Part shown: positions 62,901 to 64,000 of the stretch, piece after piece
Numbering within the stretch: position 1 is the stretch's first letter
Layout of the letters: every line of letters begins with the position of its first letter
NCBI GenBank assembly: GCA_023634235.1
Contig: JAMKCF010000003.1
Span: 17,888,742-17,952,741, forward strand
Source: Pisaster brevispinus
Taxonomy: Eukaryota; Echinodermata; Asteroidea; Forcipulatida; Asteriidae
DNA: 64,000 bases
Direction of reading: 5' to 3'
The notes under the pieces: generated by a model
Seen by the model: the letters and a program-made list of their open reading frames with translations, nothing else
Told to the model about the DNA's origin: nothing
Databases searched by the model: none
Program-made: the position numbers and the translations under genes

Positions 62901-64000
62901 GGGAGATAGTTTCTGGTGGGTCGGGACCACGGTTCGAATCCCGGCAAAGTCCTTGATTCACTTTTTCTTTTGTCTGAGTCTAAAGATTTGAATCATGATT
63001 TCACTTATGAGGTAAGAATTTCGCTTGTCTTTGCGTGAAACAGATAGCCCAGTGGTTGGGAGATAGTTTCTGGTGGGTCGGGACCACGGTTCTAATCCCG
63101 GCAGTGTCCTTGATTCACTTTTTCTTTTTTCTAAGTCTTTAGATTTGAATCTTGATTTCACTTATGAGGTAAGAATTTCGCTTGTCTTTGCGTGGAACAG
63201 ATAGCCCAGTGGTTGGGAGATAGTTTCTGGTGGGTCGGGACCACGGTTCTAATCCCGGCAGTGTCCTTGATTCACTTTTTCTTTTTTCTAAGTCTTTAGA
63301 TTTGAATCTTGATTTCACTTATGAGGTAAGAATTTCGCTTGTCTTTGCGTGGAACACATAGCCCAGTGGTTGGGAAATAGTTTCTGGTGGGTCGGGACCA
63401 CGGTTCTAATCCCGGCAGTGTCCTTGATTCACTTTTTTCTTTTTTCTAAGTCTTTAGATTTGAATCATGATTTCACTTATGAGGTAGGAATTTTGCTTGT
63501 CTTTGCGTGGAACAAATAGCCCAGTGGTTGGGAGACAGTTTCTGGTGGATCGGGACCACGGTTCGAATCCCGTTAGGGTCCTTGATTCACTTTTTTCTTT
63601 TTTCTAAGTTTTTAGATTTGAATCATGATTTCACTTATGAGGTAGGAATTTTGCTTGTCTTTGCGTGGAACAAATAGCCCAGTGGTTGGGAGATAGTTTC
63701 TGGTGGGTCGGGACCACGGTTCGAATCCCGGCAAAGTCCTTGATTCACTTTTTCTTTTGTCTGAGTCTAAAGATTTTAATCATGATTTCATTTATGAGGT
63801 AAGAATTTCGCTTGTCTTTGCGTGGAACACATAGCCCAGTGGTTGGGAAACAGTTTTTGGTGGGTCGGGACCACGGTTCTAATCCCGGCAGTGTCCTTGA
63901 TTCACTTTTTCTTTTTTCTAAGTCTTTAGATTTGAATCATGATTTCACTTATGAGGTAGGAATTTTGCTTGTCTTTGCGTGGAACAAATAGCCCAGTGGT
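57000..64000 (+). repeat. Satellite block F: GGAATTTTGC / CTTTTGTCTGAG class
   Basis: Monomer types include GGAATTTTGCTTG with CCGGCAAAG tail, one with T-run CTTTTTCTTTTGTCTGAG, one with GAATCTTGATTTC, and one with TCTATGGATTTGAATCG. GGTTCTAATCC B boxes alternate with intact ones. The array continues past the window end. Confidence 0.78.
58850..61660 (+). repeat. 6-monomer higher-order repeat, 943 bp
   Basis: TCTATGG occurs at 58,890, 59,833 and 60,776, exactly 943 bp apart. The monomer series starting at 60,441 recurs at 61,384, the same distance. Three units are visible, the last diverging near 61,660. A later TCTATGG at 62,822 is 2,046 bp on (13 monomers). Confidence 0.82.

Larger units (their letters stand above)
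1..64000 (+). repeat. tRNA-derived 157-bp satellite array, whole window
   Basis: Every part of the window can be read as the same unit of about 157 bp repeated head to tail, with no inversion and no unique insert. Landmarks recur at this spacing: A box TAGCCCAGTGG (108, 265 and onward), B box GGTTCGAATCC or a variant 43 bp after the A-box start, a double T-run, then AATCATGATT. Monomers differ by substitutions, 1-2 bp indels and T-run length, and fall into subfamilies that change along the window. Both window edges cut a monomer, so the array is longer than 64 kb. tRNA-like internal promoter motifs place the origin in a tRNA gene or tRNA-derived SINE; which tRNA is not recoverable by eye. Known satellites with a unit near 150-180 bp are often centromeric or pericentromeric; that location is inference here. 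Confidence 0.97.

Noticed and set aside
1..64000. CRISPR array, because of the regular repeat spacing.
   Set aside because: The whole 157-bp unit repeats, with no unique spacers between short identical repeats.

Overview
The window is one uninterrupted tandem satellite array. All 64 kb consist of head-to-tail copies, all in the same orientation, of a repeat unit of about 157 bp; by simple division that is roughly 400 monomers. I found no unique sequence, no believable protein-coding gene, no rRNA gene, no CRISPR array and no intact mobile element. The array is cut at both ends: base 1 lies just downstream of a B box and base 64,000 lies inside an A-box region. So the array extends beyond both edges. 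A long homogeneous satellite with layered higher-order repeats and Pol III-type internal promoter motifs points to a eukaryotic, probably animal, heterochromatic or centromere-like region. I cannot name the species.

The monomer is tRNA-derived. On the + strand it carries, in order: a GC-containing leader (GTCTTTGCGTGGAACAGA and variants); a Pol III A box (TAGCCCAGTGG); a 43-bp start-to-start interval; a Pol III B box (GGTTCGAATCC); a 20-odd bp tail; a double T-run (T5-C-T6), the form of a Pol III terminator; and an AT-rich spacer with the palindrome AATCATGATT. A-to-B spacing is close to that of an intronless tRNA gene. The anticodon arm is not recognisable and the T stem is mismatched, so these are decayed tRNA-like modules and not tRNA genes. 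Many monomers nevertheless look like complete short Pol III cassettes.

Layout by sequence class. 1-8.6 kb: spacer TCTGAGTCTAAAG with CAGATAG before the A box, organised partly as a 5-monomer (785 bp) higher-order repeat. 8.6-15.4 kb: mixed older variants with 1,090-bp and 1,720-bp offset duplications, including two monomers that lost the B box. 15.4-24 kb: 16-monomer (about 2,516 bp) higher-order repeat and a 13-monomer derivative. 24-35 kb: variants with a disrupted T-run (ACAATTTATTTTG) and an 11-monomer (1,728 bp) tandem duplication. 35-46 kb: the spacer switches to CTAAGTCTTTAG or CTAAGTTTTTAG, CAAATAG becomes common and a B-box point mutation (GGTTCTAATCC) spreads; 1,985- and 2,610-bp offset duplications share one 58-bp deletion. 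46-57 kb: CATAGCCCAGCGG class, with 9-monomer (1,414 bp) and 17-monomer (2,669 bp) duplications. 57-64 kb: GGAATTTTGC and CTTTTGTCTGAG class with a 6-monomer (943 bp) higher-order repeat.

The open reading frames of 60-113 codons scattered over both strands are translations of the same monomer in successive frames and are not called as genes. The main biological interest is a long satellite in which nearly every unit keeps an A box and, outside defined subfamilies, a B box and a terminator-like T-run.
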